A stretch of 57,842 nucleotides of DNA from Actinomycetes bacterium (lineage in GTDB: Bacteria; Actinomycetota; Thermoleophilia; RBG-16-64-13), in assembly GCA_024637035.1 (NCBI GenBank), contig JAGXFW010000028.1, positions 1-57,842 on the forward strand, given 5' to 3'. Numbering within the stretch: position 1 is the first letter of the stretch; each line of letters begins with the position of its first letter. Under the pieces are notes generated by a model. It saw only the letters and a list, made by a program, of their open reading frames with translations. It did no database searches and was not told the origin of the DNA. The position numbers and the translations under genes are program-made. Below, in pieces: positions 8,270 through 16,708 of this stretch.

Positions 8270-8440
8270 GCCCTGCACAAGCCTAGATCCACCTCGAAGG
8301 CGAGGCGGATACGGGGGAACCAGCGGGTGCCGCATAGGCGGCGCCCAGGGGCGAATCGCGTGTAGGCCGCCGTGAGGCGGACGAGCGCATAGGGTACTTC
8401 CGAGCCCGAGCCCGACAGCTAACCCCGGCGGCACATACGG
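8270..8440 (+). ncRNA. ydaO-type cyclic di-AMP riboswitch
   Basis: The leader contains the conserved blocks of the ydaO-yuaA element in the right order: CGGGGGAACCA (8312-8322), GGGGCGAATC (8348-8357), GTAGGC (8362-8367), and the 3' block CCCGACAGCTAACC (8411-8424). This class binds c-di-AMP and turns expression off when the nucleotide is abundant, typically in front of potassium transporters and cell-wall hydrolases. Here it ends just before the AAGGA at 8441 that serves a KimA-like potassium transporter. No clear terminator stem with U-run is visible, so the output may act on translation. The P1 stem was not resolved by eye and the ends are approximate. Confidence 0.85.
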
Positions 8441-8452
8441 AAGGAACGAAGC

Positions 8453-10354
8453 GTGACGGTATCGGTGACCCAATCGGTCAAGCGTGCCCTTCTTGGCAAG
8501 CCTATTGCCACCGCCGAGGAGCACGCGCGACGCCTCTCCAAGAAGATTGCCTTGCCGATCTTTTCCTCGGACGCCATCTCGTCCACGGCCTACGCCACCG
8601 AGGAGATACTCATCGTCCTAGCGCTGGCCGGTGGAGCGGCGCTTCACTATTCGGTGCCCATCGCGGTGGCGGTGGCCGCCCTCCTGGTGATCGTGGCTCT
8701 CTCCTATCAGCAGACGGTGCGCGCCTACCCTGGCGGCGGCGGCTCGTACATCGTGGGCAGCGAGAACCTCGGCGTCGGCTACGGCTTGGTCGCCGCCGGG
8801 GCCCTCTTGGTGGACTACGTGCTCACCGTCGCGGTTAGTGTGGCATCGGGCGTGGCCGCGCTGACGTCGGCACTCCCTTCTCTGCTCGACCACCGGGTCT
8901 CGATAGCCATTCTCATGGTGATCGGTCTTGCCTTCGCCAATCTGCGTGGCCTTCGCGAATCCGGGGTGCTCTTCTCGGTGCCCACCTACTCGTTCGTCGC
9001 CCTGTGTGGAGGCCTCGTGCTCGTCGGGCTTGGGCGGCACTACCTGTTCGGGGGACTGTCGCCGGTGGTGGTGGACGGATCGATGGAGGCGGCGCAGGGC
9101 ATCACGCTCTTCCTAATCCTGCGGGCCTTCTCGGGCGGGTGTTCGGCGATGACCGGGACGGAGGCGATCTCGAACGGGGTGCCGATGTTCAAGCCGCCGG
9201 AGAGCAAGAACGCCGCTGTTTCCCTCGGGATCATGGCGGGCATCTTGGCCTTCCTCCTCATCGGCATCACGCTCGTGGCCCGCTTGGCCCATGTGGTGCC
9301 GGGCGAGACGGAGACCGTGCTGAGTCAGGTAGGGCGGGCTGTCTTCGGGGGGCGCAGCCTTCTGTACTTCGGATTGCAGGCCGCCACCGCGTCGATCCTT
9401 GTGGTCGCTTCGCAGGCGAGTTTCGCGGGCTTTCCGCAGCTCTCCTCGATCTTGGCCCGGGACGGCTTCCTCCCGCGGCAACTGATGAACCGCGGAGACC
9501 GGCTGGTCTTCTCCAACGGCGTGATCGGTCTGGCCCTGCTGGCGATCGTGCTCCTGATCCTGTTCGACGCGAAGGTGCACAGCATGATCCCCCTCTATGC
9601 CGTGGGGGTGTTCACCAGTTTCACGATCTCTCAGGCCGGCATGGTGCGTCACTGGTGGAAGCTGCGCGAGGTCAGCCCGGGTTGGGTGCACCGGGCGGCT
9701 TTGAACGGGGTGGGGGCGGCGCTCACCTCCACCGTCGCGGTCGTGGTGGCCGTGGTCAAGTTCACCCATGGGGCGTGGATGGTGGTGGTCGCGGTGCCCC
9801 TGCTCGTACTCCTGTTCACGGCGATCAGGCGTCACTACGCGGATGTCGCCCGCGCGATGGAGCCGGTGGACACGCGTGAGGTCGAACGGTTGCAGGCGCG
9901 GGTCACTCCAGCCGCGCGGACGACTGTGGTGCTCTTCATTTCGCAGGTGAACGAGTTGACGCTGCGGTCGCTCCATTTCGCGCGCTCGTACCGGGCGGAC
10001 GCGATCAAGGTGGTCACCATCGGCGGCGACGAGGACTCCGCCGCGCAGTTGCGCCGCAATTGGAAGGCCCTCGATTCGGGTATCGAACTCATCGTGCAGC
10101 CTTCGCCCTATCGGGAGCTGGTGCGGCCGGCGGTGGCGTTCGTGCGTTCACTGGATCCGGGACAGGATCACTCGGTCGTGGTGGTGATACCGGAGTTCGT
10201 CGTGCGGCACTGGTGGGAAGCCGCTCTGCACAACCAGAACGCGCTGAGGCTGAAGGGCGCGCTGTTGCTCGTGCCGTGGGTCGTGGTGGTGAGCATCCCG
10301 TTCCATCTCGCGGGGCCGGATCGCGCCGACCCATCCGGAGATCCCCAAGGCTGA
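8453..10354 (+). CDS. kimA: KimA-like potassium importer (APC superfamily)
   Basis: This 633-aa membrane protein has about 12 hydrophobic segments in residues 45-480 and a soluble C-terminal domain (about 480-610). The N-terminal signature SSDAISSTAYATEEIL and the YPGGGGSYIV motif are typical of the KimA (YdaO)/APC branch, proton-coupled high-affinity K+ importers whose cytoplasmic domain and mRNA leader both respond to c-di-AMP. The start is GTG 8453, 8 bp after AAGGA. The c-di-AMP riboswitch immediately upstream strongly supports a potassium role over amino-acid transport. The gene stands alone between two toxin-antitoxin pairs. Confidence 0.85.
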   Translation: MTVSVTQSVKRALLGKPIATAEEHARRLSKKIALPIFSSDAISSTAYATEEILIVLALAGGAALHYSVPIAVAVAALLVIVALSYQQTVRAYPGGGGSYIVGSENLGVGYGLVAAGALLVDYVLTVAVSVASGVAALTSALPSLLDHRVSIAILMVIGLAFANLRGLRESGVLFSVPTYSFVALCGGLVLVGLGRHYLFGGLSPVVVDGSMEAAQGITLFLILRAFSGGCSAMTGTEAISNGVPMFKPPESKNAAVSLGIMAGILAFLLIGITLVARLAHVVPGETETVLSQVGRAVFGGRSLLYFGLQAATASILVVASQASFAGFPQLSSILARDGFLPRQLMNRGDRLVFSNGVIGLALLAIVLLILFDAKVHSMIPLYAVGVFTSFTISQAGMVRHWWKLREVSPGWVHRAALNGVGAALTSTVAVVVAVVKFTHGAWMVVVAVPLLVLLFTAIRRHYADVARAMEPVDTREVERLQARVTPAARTTVVLFISQVNELTLRSLHFARSYRADAIKVVTIGGDEDSAAQLRRNWKALDSGIELIVQPSPYRELVRPAVAFVRSLDPGQDHSVVVVIPEFVVRHWWEAALHNQNALRLKGALLLVPWVVVVSIPFHLAGPDRADPSGDPQG

Positions 10355-10476
10355 TCCACCACGCGCCGAGTGCGCGGGGAGCCGCCGTCGTGTACACTGT
10401 AGTCGTGCGCACGAGCGAGGCACGGTTGACTTGCGATGCGCGAGTGGTGTGCTTTGGATGGCCGGGGAGGCAGGAG

Positions 10477-10698
10477 ATGCTCAAGAACATCACGTTGAGC
10501 GCGGACGAAGAACTGATCAGACTCGCCCGCGAGAAGGCGACGCGGCAGGGAACGACGCTCAACTCGCAGTTCCGTGTGTGGCTCCGCGCCTACATCGACG
10601 AAGAGCAGGCTTCGCGCGGGTATCGGGATCTCATGCGCGATCTGGCGTACGCCCGTCCGGGCCGCCGGTTCACCCGCGACGAGTTGAACGCCCGGTAG
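10477..10698 (+). CDS. VapB-type antitoxin
   Basis: This 73-aa protein starts at ATG 10477 behind GGAGGCAGGAG. It has a short N-terminal DNA-binding segment (KNITLSADEELI) resembling ribbon-helix-helix antitoxins and a basic, Arg-rich tail ending at RFTRDELNAR. It directly abuts the PIN-domain toxin gene: its TAG at 10696-10698 is followed at once by GTG 10699, so translation is probably coupled. A longer in-frame extension to 10060 is rejected because it lies inside the kimA gene. Confidence 0.7.
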   Translation: MLKNITLSADEELIRLAREKATRQGTTLNSQFRVWLRAYIDEEQASRGYRDLMRDLAYARPGRRFTRDELNAR

Positions 10699-11169
10699 GT
10701 GCCCGGACCCGACTCCACCGTTCAGATGTCGCCGGGGCGCTTCTTCCTCGACACGAACATACTTGTCTACTCGTTCGACGAGTCGGCGCCGTTGAAGAGG
10801 GCCGTAGCGCAAGAACTGGTGGAACGCGCGCTGACTACGCGTCAAGGCCTGGTCAGCTACCAGGTGATCCAGGAGTTCTTGGACGTTGCCGGCACGCGTT
10901 TCGCTGAGCCCCTCTCGTTCGAACATCGACACGCCTACCTCGATCGCGTACTTGCGCCGCTCTGCGAGGTGTTCGCAAGCACGGGCCTCTTCGCGCGCGC
11001 CCTCGAAGTCCAGGAGCGCTACGGGTACTCCTTCTACGATTCATTGATCGTTGCCGGGGCTCTCGAAGCGGATTGCACCGTGCTCTACACGGAGGATCTG
11101 AAAGCCGGTCAGCGTATCGGAGTCATGGAGATAGTGGATCCGTTCGTGCGCCGGGAAGCCGTCGCCTGA
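10699..11169 (+). CDS. PIN-domain ribonuclease toxin, VapC type
   Basis: This 156-aa protein carries the PIN acidic quartet: Asp-Thr-Asn (FLDTNILVYSFD) near residue 18, Glu in the QVIQEFLDV helix, Asp in YSFYDSLIV, and an Asp in the C-terminal YTEDL. VapC toxins cleave tRNA or rRNA using Mg2+. The start may be GTG 10699 or ATG 10726, which would shorten the product by nine residues and put the start next to the first catalytic strand, as in most VapC proteins. It pairs with the preceding VapB. Confidence 0.8.
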   Translation: MPGPDSTVQMSPGRFFLDTNILVYSFDESAPLKRAVAQELVERALTTRQGLVSYQVIQEFLDVAGTRFAEPLSFEHRHAYLDRVLAPLCEVFASTGLFARALEVQERYGYSFYDSLIVAGALEADCTVLYTEDLKAGQRIGVMEIVDPFVRREAVA

Positions 11170-11215
11170 GTGGGTCGCGCCCGGCAGGCGCTCGACCGTC
11201 GAGCCACGGATCTTC

Positions 11216-11233
11216 AAGGCCGGCTCCGGCCGG
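11216..11233 (+). terminator. GC-rich hairpin after vapC
   Basis: GGCCGG-CT-CCGGCC (11218-11231) forms a compact inverted repeat 48 bp after the PIN toxin stop. It has no clear T-run. It may end the toxin-antitoxin transcript before the TetR gene. Confidence 0.3.
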
Positions 11234-11380
11234 TTCTCACTAGATGCTTGGTCAGCCGAGCCGACCCGAGACCCTAGCTAAACGCCGCGTGCCTTAGTAT
11301 CCTTGTCTTGGTCGGGCGGTCAGTGAGGGGGAAGGCTGGCCGCGCTTTTGTTCCGAGCCACGACAGGGGGATTCCACCAC

Positions 11381-12007
11381 ATGCCGCGCACCAGAAGCAG
11401 CGAGGAGACTCGCCGGGGAGAGATCGTCGATGCAGCACTGCGGCTGATCCTCAAGAACGGCTTCCACAACACCACGCTCGACCAGGTGGCGGTGCAGGCG
11501 AAGGTGAGCAAAGGCCTCGTCTCCTACTACTTCCCCAAGAAGGACGAACTCTTTCTCGCCGTTCTCCAGCTGATGATCGAGCGGCTTCGCGGCGACCTGG
11601 AGTCAGCCTATCGCGCCGATCTGCCCGCCCGTGAACGGCTGCGCCTGAACTTCCGCAACCTGTTCGACAACGGCAAGCGCACGCGCCAGTACTACACGGT
11701 GGTCATCGACTTCCTGAGCCAGGCGTTGCGAGAGCGCGCCGTGCAGGGCTACACCGAGGTGATCTACGACACCACCCTTACGTATGTGGAGTGGACCATC
11801 ACCGACGGCATCCGCTCCGGAGAGTTCCGTCAGGTCGATGCGGCGAGCATGGCCGCGGTGCTGGTCGCGATGATGGAGGGTCTGGTGCTTCAGTGGTTGT
11901 TCGGCCGGGAGCCCATCTCGCTGGATGAGGCATATGCCCTGTGCGAGCGGTTCGCGGACGACTTCCTCATGGATCCCGCCTACCTGGGGGCGTCCGCCTC
12001 TTCCTAG
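11381..12007 (+). CDS. TetR-family transcriptional regulator (paralogue of the one at 28,999)
   Basis: This 208-aa protein has an N-terminal TetR helix-turn-helix (residues about 10-56, TTLDQVAVQAKVSKGLVSYYF) and an all-helical ligand domain. ATG 11381 is preferred to an upstream TTG at 11348 because GGGGG precedes it and it fits the family start. The sequence is clearly paralogous to the regulator at 28999-29604: both share LRLILK, VSKGLVSY, NLFD, TR-YY, YVE-TI-DG and GEFR blocks in the ligand domain, so they may respond to related acyl-CoA or aryl ligands. It stands alone, followed by a convergent amidohydrolase. Its target operator was not identified. Confidence 0.85.
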   Translation: MPRTRSSEETRRGEIVDAALRLILKNGFHNTTLDQVAVQAKVSKGLVSYYFPKKDELFLAVLQLMIERLRGDLESAYRADLPARERLRLNFRNLFDNGKRTRQYYTVVIDFLSQALRERAVQGYTEVIYDTTLTYVEWTITDGIRSGEFRQVDAASMAAVLVAMMEGLVLQWLFGREPISLDEAYALCERFADDFLMDPAYLGASASS

Positions 12008-12128
12008 CCGTCGCCCTTGCTCGGCCCCGCGCGATTGCCACGGACGGCCGCCGGCACGGGCTGCCGTGGTAGGCACCGTGGTGGGCACCAGCGTCCACTC
12101 GTTGCCGCCGAGCACCGGTCTCTCCCTG

Positions 12129-13001
12129 CTACTCCTTCAAGCCCAACAATCGGGCGCCGTTCTCCCATAGGACCGCCCGAGCCCCGTCTTCTCCCAGGAC
12201 CTCGCGCAGTGCCGCGATGTTCTCGCTGATCGATGGCAGCCCCGGGAAGTCCGACCCGAAGATCATCTTCCCCACCAGCCGCTCCAGCTGGGGGAAGTAC
12301 CTGGGCAGGTTGCGCGGGGGCAGCCCGGAGAGCTCCAGGTATACGTTCTTGTGGAGCGTGGCGAGCATGGCGGCGGCGTCGTACCAAACCCCCCGGCCCG
12401 CGTGGGCCAGCAGGATGGGCAGATCGGGGAAATCTACGGCGACGTCGTCGAGCAGAAGCGGGTCGGCGTACTTGAGCCGCGTGCCCGGGATGCGGGAGAG
12501 GCCGGTGTGGAAGGTGCACGGCAGCCGCAGCGCCTCGGCTCGCTCGTAGAGCGGGTAGAGACAGGGGTCGTTCGGATAGACGTACTGGTAAGGGGGAAGG
12601 AACTTGAGGCCCGCCACCCTGCCCCGAGCCAAGAGTGCGTCCAGTCGGCCGACGAGGTCGTCGTCGAGCGTGGGGTTGAGGGAGGCGAAGGGGTGCAAGG
12701 TGGGCATGTCGGCGCAGTAGTCCTGCATGAACTCGCTCGTCACCATGCCGGAGCTGGCCGGAGCCTCTTCGGCCAGCACGACGGCGTGGTCGATGCCCTC
12801 GGCCGCGAGGACCCCCCACAGGTGCGCCGGGTCCGCGAAGGAGGCGGAATCGGCGTACGCCTCTGGGTTGGCCTCGCGGACGTAGTCTTGCGCGCCCGCG
12901 GTCCAGGTGTGTGGTACGAGCGTGTGCACGTGCATGTCGAGCACCGGGTGCCCGAGTTCGGGGCGATCGGGCGCGGGATGTGCGAGGTCGGCGCCTACCA
13001 C
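12129..13001 (-). CDS. Amidohydrolase 2 family (ACMSD-like TIM barrel)
   Basis: This 290-aa protein begins (from GTG 13001) with the metal motif LDMHVH and has further candidate metal or catalytic residues at TFHTG, LAHAG and FGSDFPG, the order expected for PF04909 hydrolases/decarboxylases. Members decarboxylate or hydrolyse aromatic and semialdehyde acids. GTG 13001 overlaps the end of the upstream HTH-TrpD gene by 7 bp, so the two are co-transcribed and probably coupled. The partner suggests a small minus-strand operon acting on an anthranilate-like or nucleobase-like compound, but this is inference. Confidence 0.8.
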   Translation of the reverse strand: MVGADLAHPAPDRPELGHPVLDMHVHTLVPHTWTAGAQDYVREANPEAYADSASFADPAHLWGVLAAEGIDHAVVLAEEAPASSGMVTSEFMQDYCADMPTLHPFASLNPTLDDDLVGRLDALLARGRVAGLKFLPPYQYVYPNDPCLYPLYERAEALRLPCTFHTGLSRIPGTRLKYADPLLLDDVAVDFPDLPILLAHAGRGVWYDAAAMLATLHKNVYLELSGLPPRNLPRYFPQLERLVGKMIFGSDFPGLPSISENIAALREVLGEDGARAVLWENGARLLGLKE

Positions 13002-14413
13002 GACGGACCCCGACGGGCGGCAGACCGAGGGGGCTTGACCGCTCGCGTGTACTCGACGAAGGCGGTGAGCGTAGCGAGCGCCGCTCCGCTCTCGACCGCT
13101 TCGCGCGCCTTGGCGACCCCGTCGGCGATCGACCTCACCTTGTGAGCCAGGTAGATGGCCGCGCCGGCATTCAGCAGCACGATGTCGAGCGGCGCCCCGG
13201 GTTCGCCGGCCAGCACCCGACGCACCACTTCGGCGTTCTTGAGCGGGTCGCCCCCGGCGAGGTCCACGAGCGGCCACCGCTGTAGACCGAAGTCCTCGGG
13301 TTCCACCGAGTATGGCTCTCCTACCTTGCCGTTCCGCAACTCCACCAGTGTCGTGGGCCCGGTCACCGAGATCTCGTCGAGCCCGTCGTCGCCGTGGGCG
13401 AAGAGGGCGTGCTCCGAGCCCAGTCGTCCGAGCGCCGCGGCGAGGGTGGTGAGGTAGCGTGGGTCGCTCACGCCCGTGAGTTGTCGCTTCACCCCGGCCG
13501 GGTTGAGTATGGGCCCGATGAAGTTGAACACCGTGCGCATGTTCAGACTCCTGCGCATGGGGACCATATGACGGATGGGAGCATAGTGCAGGGGGGCGTA
13601 CATGAAGCCGATGCCCACCTCGCGCACACACGCGGCCACGGCCTCGGGCCCCAGGTCGATGCGGGCGCCCAAGGCCTGCAGGAGGTCGGCGGAGCCGGCG
13701 TGCGATGTCTGGCCCCGGCTGCCGTGCTTGGCGATACGCACTCCTGCTCCCGCCGCGACGAACGCCGATGTCGTGCTGATATTGAACGTCGCCAGCCTGT
13801 CGCCGCCGGTGCTTACGATGTCCACCAGTGGCTCCGCTATGTCGATCTCGACGCGCGTTCCGTACTTGCGCATGGTGCGGGCGAAGCCGAAGATCTCTTC
13901 CCCCGTCTCGCCCTTGGTGCGCAGGCCCATCAGGAAGGCAGCGGTCTGCACGTCGCTCACCTGCCCCTCCACGATCAACTCCAGCACGCGAGAGGCCAGG
14001 TCGGCGTCGAGATCGCGCCGGGCCGCGATCTGATCGAGCACGCGCGAGATCAGAGGCACGGCGGTGGCGTCCAACGATTTCGCGCGGCTCACCAGAAGGT
14101 CGTAGAACAGGTCGACCAGTTCCGGATGATTGGCGATGGCCTGATCGATCTGATACTTCCGGTACTCCTGGAAGTACTCCGGCGCGGCTCCGAGCGCTCG
14201 AGCCATGGCTTCGACGGCCTCTGGCTTCAGGCCGCGCTCACCGGAGATCTGTTTGCGAAGAGTCTCGTACTCCCAGCCCTCCACTCTCGCAAAGAACTCG
14301 CGCAGGTTGATGCGCGCCTGCGGGTCGCCGGCCTCCTGGCGCAGTAGGTCGGCGAGCGCGTCGGCGAAGCGCTTGCCCGTGTAGTCGAGCCGTGGGAATG
14401 CGGTGCCGATCAA
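12995..14413 (-). CDS. HTH domain fused to TrpD-like phosphoribosyltransferase
   Basis: This 472-aa protein has an N-terminal region (about 25-85) resembling an XRE-type helix-turn-helix (ETLRKQISGERGLKPEAVEAMARAL). It then carries a full anthranilate phosphoribosyltransferase / nucleoside phosphorylase class III fold from about 120. Family motifs are intact: TGGD with TFNIST (PRPP binding), KHGSRGQTSHAGSADLL, RHMVPMRRSLNMRTVFNFIGP and DGLDEIS. The first Gly of the usual GTGGD is Ser. No other tryptophan biosynthesis gene is nearby, so a role in TrpD's normal step is doubtful; a ligand-sensing regulator built on the TrpD fold or a salvage enzyme are alternatives. The amidohydrolase is encoded directly downstream. 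Confidence 0.8.
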   Translation of the reverse strand: MIGTAFPRLDYTGKRFADALADLLRQEAGDPQARINLREFFARVEGWEYETLRKQISGERGLKPEAVEAMARALGAAPEYFQEYRKYQIDQAIANHPELVDLFYDLLVSRAKSLDATAVPLISRVLDQIAARRDLDADLASRVLELIVEGQVSDVQTAAFLMGLRTKGETGEEIFGFARTMRKYGTRVEIDIAEPLVDIVSTGGDRLATFNISTTSAFVAAGAGVRIAKHGSRGQTSHAGSADLLQALGARIDLGPEAVAACVREVGIGFMYAPLHYAPIRHMVPMRRSLNMRTVFNFIGPILNPAGVKRQLTGVSDPRYLTTLAAALGRLGSEHALFAHGDDGLDEISVTGPTTLVELRNGKVGEPYSVEPEDFGLQRWPLVDLAGGDPLKNAEVVRRVLAGEPGAPLDIVLLNAGAAIYLAHKVRSIADGVAKAREAVESGAALATLTAFVEYTRAVKPPRSAARRGPSW

Positions 14414-14733
14414 CGTCGATCACTCCCTTCAGGTAACACCATCACCGTAGCGTTCTACGGGCACGTAGGAACAATACCAGGCGCGGAGCCCTGTCTCGGT
14501 CCTATGTACTACGCCACTGTAGGATTGACTACGATTTCGTTGACACCGCCAAGTCCGCCGTCTAGTGTGGCAGCGGGGCGAGGGGCTGGATCGGGGACTT
14601 CACGCAGCATTCTCAGGGTTTTCCAGACTTCAAGAGCCGAATCCGACTCCACATAATGCGACCCGCGGACTAGGGTGATCAGATCTCTGCCGGCAGATCC
14701 GGCGGGACATCTTCGAGAAGGGGTGGTGAGGCC
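14414..14733. other. Divergent intergenic region between HTH-TrpD and hydantoinase genes
   Basis: This 320-bp gap must hold promoters for both directions. Apart from the plus-strand -35/-10 pair listed separately, I see no gene and no riboswitch class that I recognise. The roughly 165-nt leader before the hydantoinase contains a possible short hairpin (TGCCGGCAGATCCGGCGG, 14690-14707). Confidence 0.5.
14540..14568 (+). promoter_or_regulatory. Candidate promoter of the hydantoinase-por operon
   Basis: TTGACA (14540-14545), 17-bp spacer, TAGTGT (14563-14568). The -35 matches consensus and the -10 is weaker. It would give a leader of about 160 nt. Confidence 0.45.
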
Positions 14734-16086
14734 GTGTTGGATCTCAAGATCGTCAACGGGACCATGGTGATCCCGGGAACGGGCATGGTGCGCGGCGGCA
14801 TAGGCTGTAAGGATGGGCGGATCGTCGCCATAGGGCCTGAGTTCGGCATGGAAGATGCCGTTCGCACCGTCGATGCCGGTGGCAAGTACGTGATCCCGGG
14901 CGTGATAGACCCGCACGTGCACCTGGGCATCTTCACCGGCGACTTCGCCGCCGAGACCGAGACCGAGACCCGAGCCGCTCTGGCCGGGGGCATCACCACG
15001 GTGGGCGTGTTCATGGGTGGCGAAGAGTCGTACCTGGGCATGCTCCCGAGCCTGATCGAGTCCGTCGAGTCAAAGGCGTCTACCGACGTGTTCTTCCACC
15101 TCAGCATGTTCACCCCGGAGCAGCTGGCCGAGATCCCACAGTACATCGAGGACTACGGCATCACCTCGTTCAAGTTCTACATGTGCGGGGTCACTGGCGT
15201 GTTCCCGAACGTGGAAGACAGCTTCATCAAGCAAGGCCTTCAGAAGCTCGTGGAGCTGGGCGGTCACCTCACCGGGTGCGTGCACTGCGAGAACCAAGAC
15301 ATGTTCAACGCCGACTTCGCCAAGGTCGCGGCGGCCACCCCGGACGGCGGGCTGCGCGAGTGGGCTGGTGCGGGCACGGCGGAGTCCGAAGAAGATGCGG
15401 TGATCCGCGCCTGCGGCCTTGCGGCCGATACCGGCGCGCGCTTCTACCTGGTGCACATGTCCTCGGGCAAGGGCGTGAAAGCGGCTGCCGCCAACCGGTC
15501 GGGCAACGTATTCGTGGAGACCACCTCGCCCTACCTCTCTCTCGACTGTGACGATCCCTCGGGGCTCCTTGCCAAGATGCTCCCGCCCATCAAGGAAGCG
15601 AGCGACCGCGAGGCCTTGTGGGACGCCGTCAAGGACGGCACGATCAACACGATCGGTACGGACAACGTGTCGCTGAACCGGGCCATCAAGGGCGCTGGGA
15701 ACGGCATGCTGAACACGATGCCCGGCTACGCGGTACTCCAGACCCATCTCCCGGTGCTGCTGCACGAGGGGGTCAACCAGCGCGGCGTGAGCCTCGAGCG
15801 GCTGGTGGAACTCACCAGCAAGGGCCCGGCCGAGATCTACGGGCTGTACCCGAGGAAGGGGACGATCGCGGTGGGGTCCGACGCCGACTTGGTGATCGTC
15901 GACCTCGAGAAGGAGCAGGTCGTGGATGAGACCAAGATCCACTCGTTCTCGGATTTCTCGCTGTACAACGGCCGCACCCTGAAGGGTTGGCCTGTGATGA
16001 CCATCAAGGCCGGCCAGGTCGTCGTCGAGGACGGCGAAGTGCTGAGCGGCCCGGGCATCGGCGGCTTCCTACGCCGCACCACGTAA
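14734..16086 (+). CDS. Dihydropyrimidinase / D-hydantoinase family amidohydrolase
   Basis: This 450-aa cyclic amidohydrolase has the metal motif DPHVHLG near residue 60, a candidate carboxylated lysine in SFKFYM near 148, His in VHCEN and VHMSSGKG, and the catalytic Asp in GTDNV. It fits the dihydropyrimidinase/hydantoinase/allantoinase group, which opens cyclic ureides or imides. It starts at GTG 14734 behind GGGGTGGTGAGG. A four-gene 2-oxoacid oxidoreductase follows, then XdhC/YqeB/ModABC, so a purine-, pyrimidine- or hydantoin-like substrate feeding an oxidoreductase is a reasonable guess. The exact ring substrate is not readable. Confidence 0.85.
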   Translation: MLDLKIVNGTMVIPGTGMVRGGIGCKDGRIVAIGPEFGMEDAVRTVDAGGKYVIPGVIDPHVHLGIFTGDFAAETETETRAALAGGITTVGVFMGGEESYLGMLPSLIESVESKASTDVFFHLSMFTPEQLAEIPQYIEDYGITSFKFYMCGVTGVFPNVEDSFIKQGLQKLVELGGHLTGCVHCENQDMFNADFAKVAAATPDGGLREWAGAGTAESEEDAVIRACGLAADTGARFYLVHMSSGKGVKAAAANRSGNVFVETTSPYLSLDCDDPSGLLAKMLPPIKEASDREALWDAVKDGTINTIGTDNVSLNRAIKGAGNGMLNTMPGYAVLQTHLPVLLHEGVNQRGVSLERLVELTSKGPAEIYGLYPRKGTIAVGSDADLVIVDLEKEQVVDETKIHSFSDFSLYNGRTLKGWPVMTIKAGQVVVEDGEVLSGPGIGGFLRRTT

Positions 16087-16105
16087 CGCAAACAGGACCG
16101 GAAGG

Positions 16106-16129
16106 CGCCCGGGGGTCTTCCTCCGGGCG
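16106..16129 (+). terminator. Hairpin between hydantoinase and oxidoreductase genes
   Basis: CGCCCGG (16106-16112) pairs with CCGGGCG (16123-16129) across a 10-nt loop. It is followed by TTA rather than a T-run, so it may attenuate rather than stop transcription before the gamma-subunit gene. Confidence 0.4.
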
Positions 16130-16156
16130 TTACCGGTCGATGGAGGTGTTCCAGCC

Positions 16157-16708
16157 GTGCTTCAACTGAGGATCCAGGGTCGAGGCGGCCAAGGGGCCCA
16201 GATGGCGGGCGAAGTGCTCGCCACGGCCTTCTTCCAAGAGGGTAAGTACGTGCAGGCCTACTCCACGTACGGCGGTGCGCGGCGGGGCACGCCGGTCTCC
16301 ACCTTCATTCGAGTGGACGACGACCCGGTGCGCGAGCGCTGCGACATCGAGGAGCCCGACGCCATCATCTGCTTCGACCCGTCACTGCTGAGCCCCGCTC
16401 TGCTGACCGGGGTCACCGCGAAGACCGTCCTCCTGGTGAACTCCGTTCGCGGCCCCGAAGAGTTCGCCGACCTGGGCGACCTGCGCGTGGCCACCATCGA
16501 CGCGCTCACGATCGCCCAGGGCAACGGCCTCGGCCGCATCGTCAACTCTACCTTGCTCGGCGCGTTCGCCCGAGTCGTGGGCGCCCCCGACCTCGAGGTG
16601 CTCGTGGAGGTCATCAAGCAGGTGTCGCCGCGTAAGGTGGACGAGAACATGAAGTCCACCCGCGACGGCTACGAACTTGTCAGGATGCTGGAAGGAGCCT
16701 CCCGATGA
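16157..16708 (+). CDS. porG: 2-oxoacid:ferredoxin oxidoreductase, gamma subunit
   Basis: This 183-aa protein has the gamma-subunit signature near the N-terminus (GRGGQGAQMAGEVLA) and the YGGARRGTPV segment of pyruvate/2-oxoisovalerate:acceptor oxidoreductases. The complex oxidatively decarboxylates a 2-oxoacid to an acyl-CoA with reduction of ferredoxin. The start is GTG 16157. It overlaps the next gene by ATGA. The substrate (pyruvate, branched-chain or aryl oxoacid) is not resolved; porG is used in the generic sense. Confidence 0.8.
   Translation: MLQLRIQGRGGQGAQMAGEVLATAFFQEGKYVQAYSTYGGARRGTPVSTFIRVDDDPVRERCDIEEPDAIICFDPSLLSPALLTGVTAKTVLLVNSVRGPEEFADLGDLRVATIDALTIAQGNGLGRIVNSTLLGAFARVVGAPDLEVLVEVIKQVSPRKVDENMKSTRDGYELVRMLEGASR

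Noticed and set aside
10060-10476. Long N-terminal extension of the VapB antitoxin frame
   Set aside because: It lies within kimA in another frame; the antitoxin has a good Shine-Dalgarno at ATG 10477.
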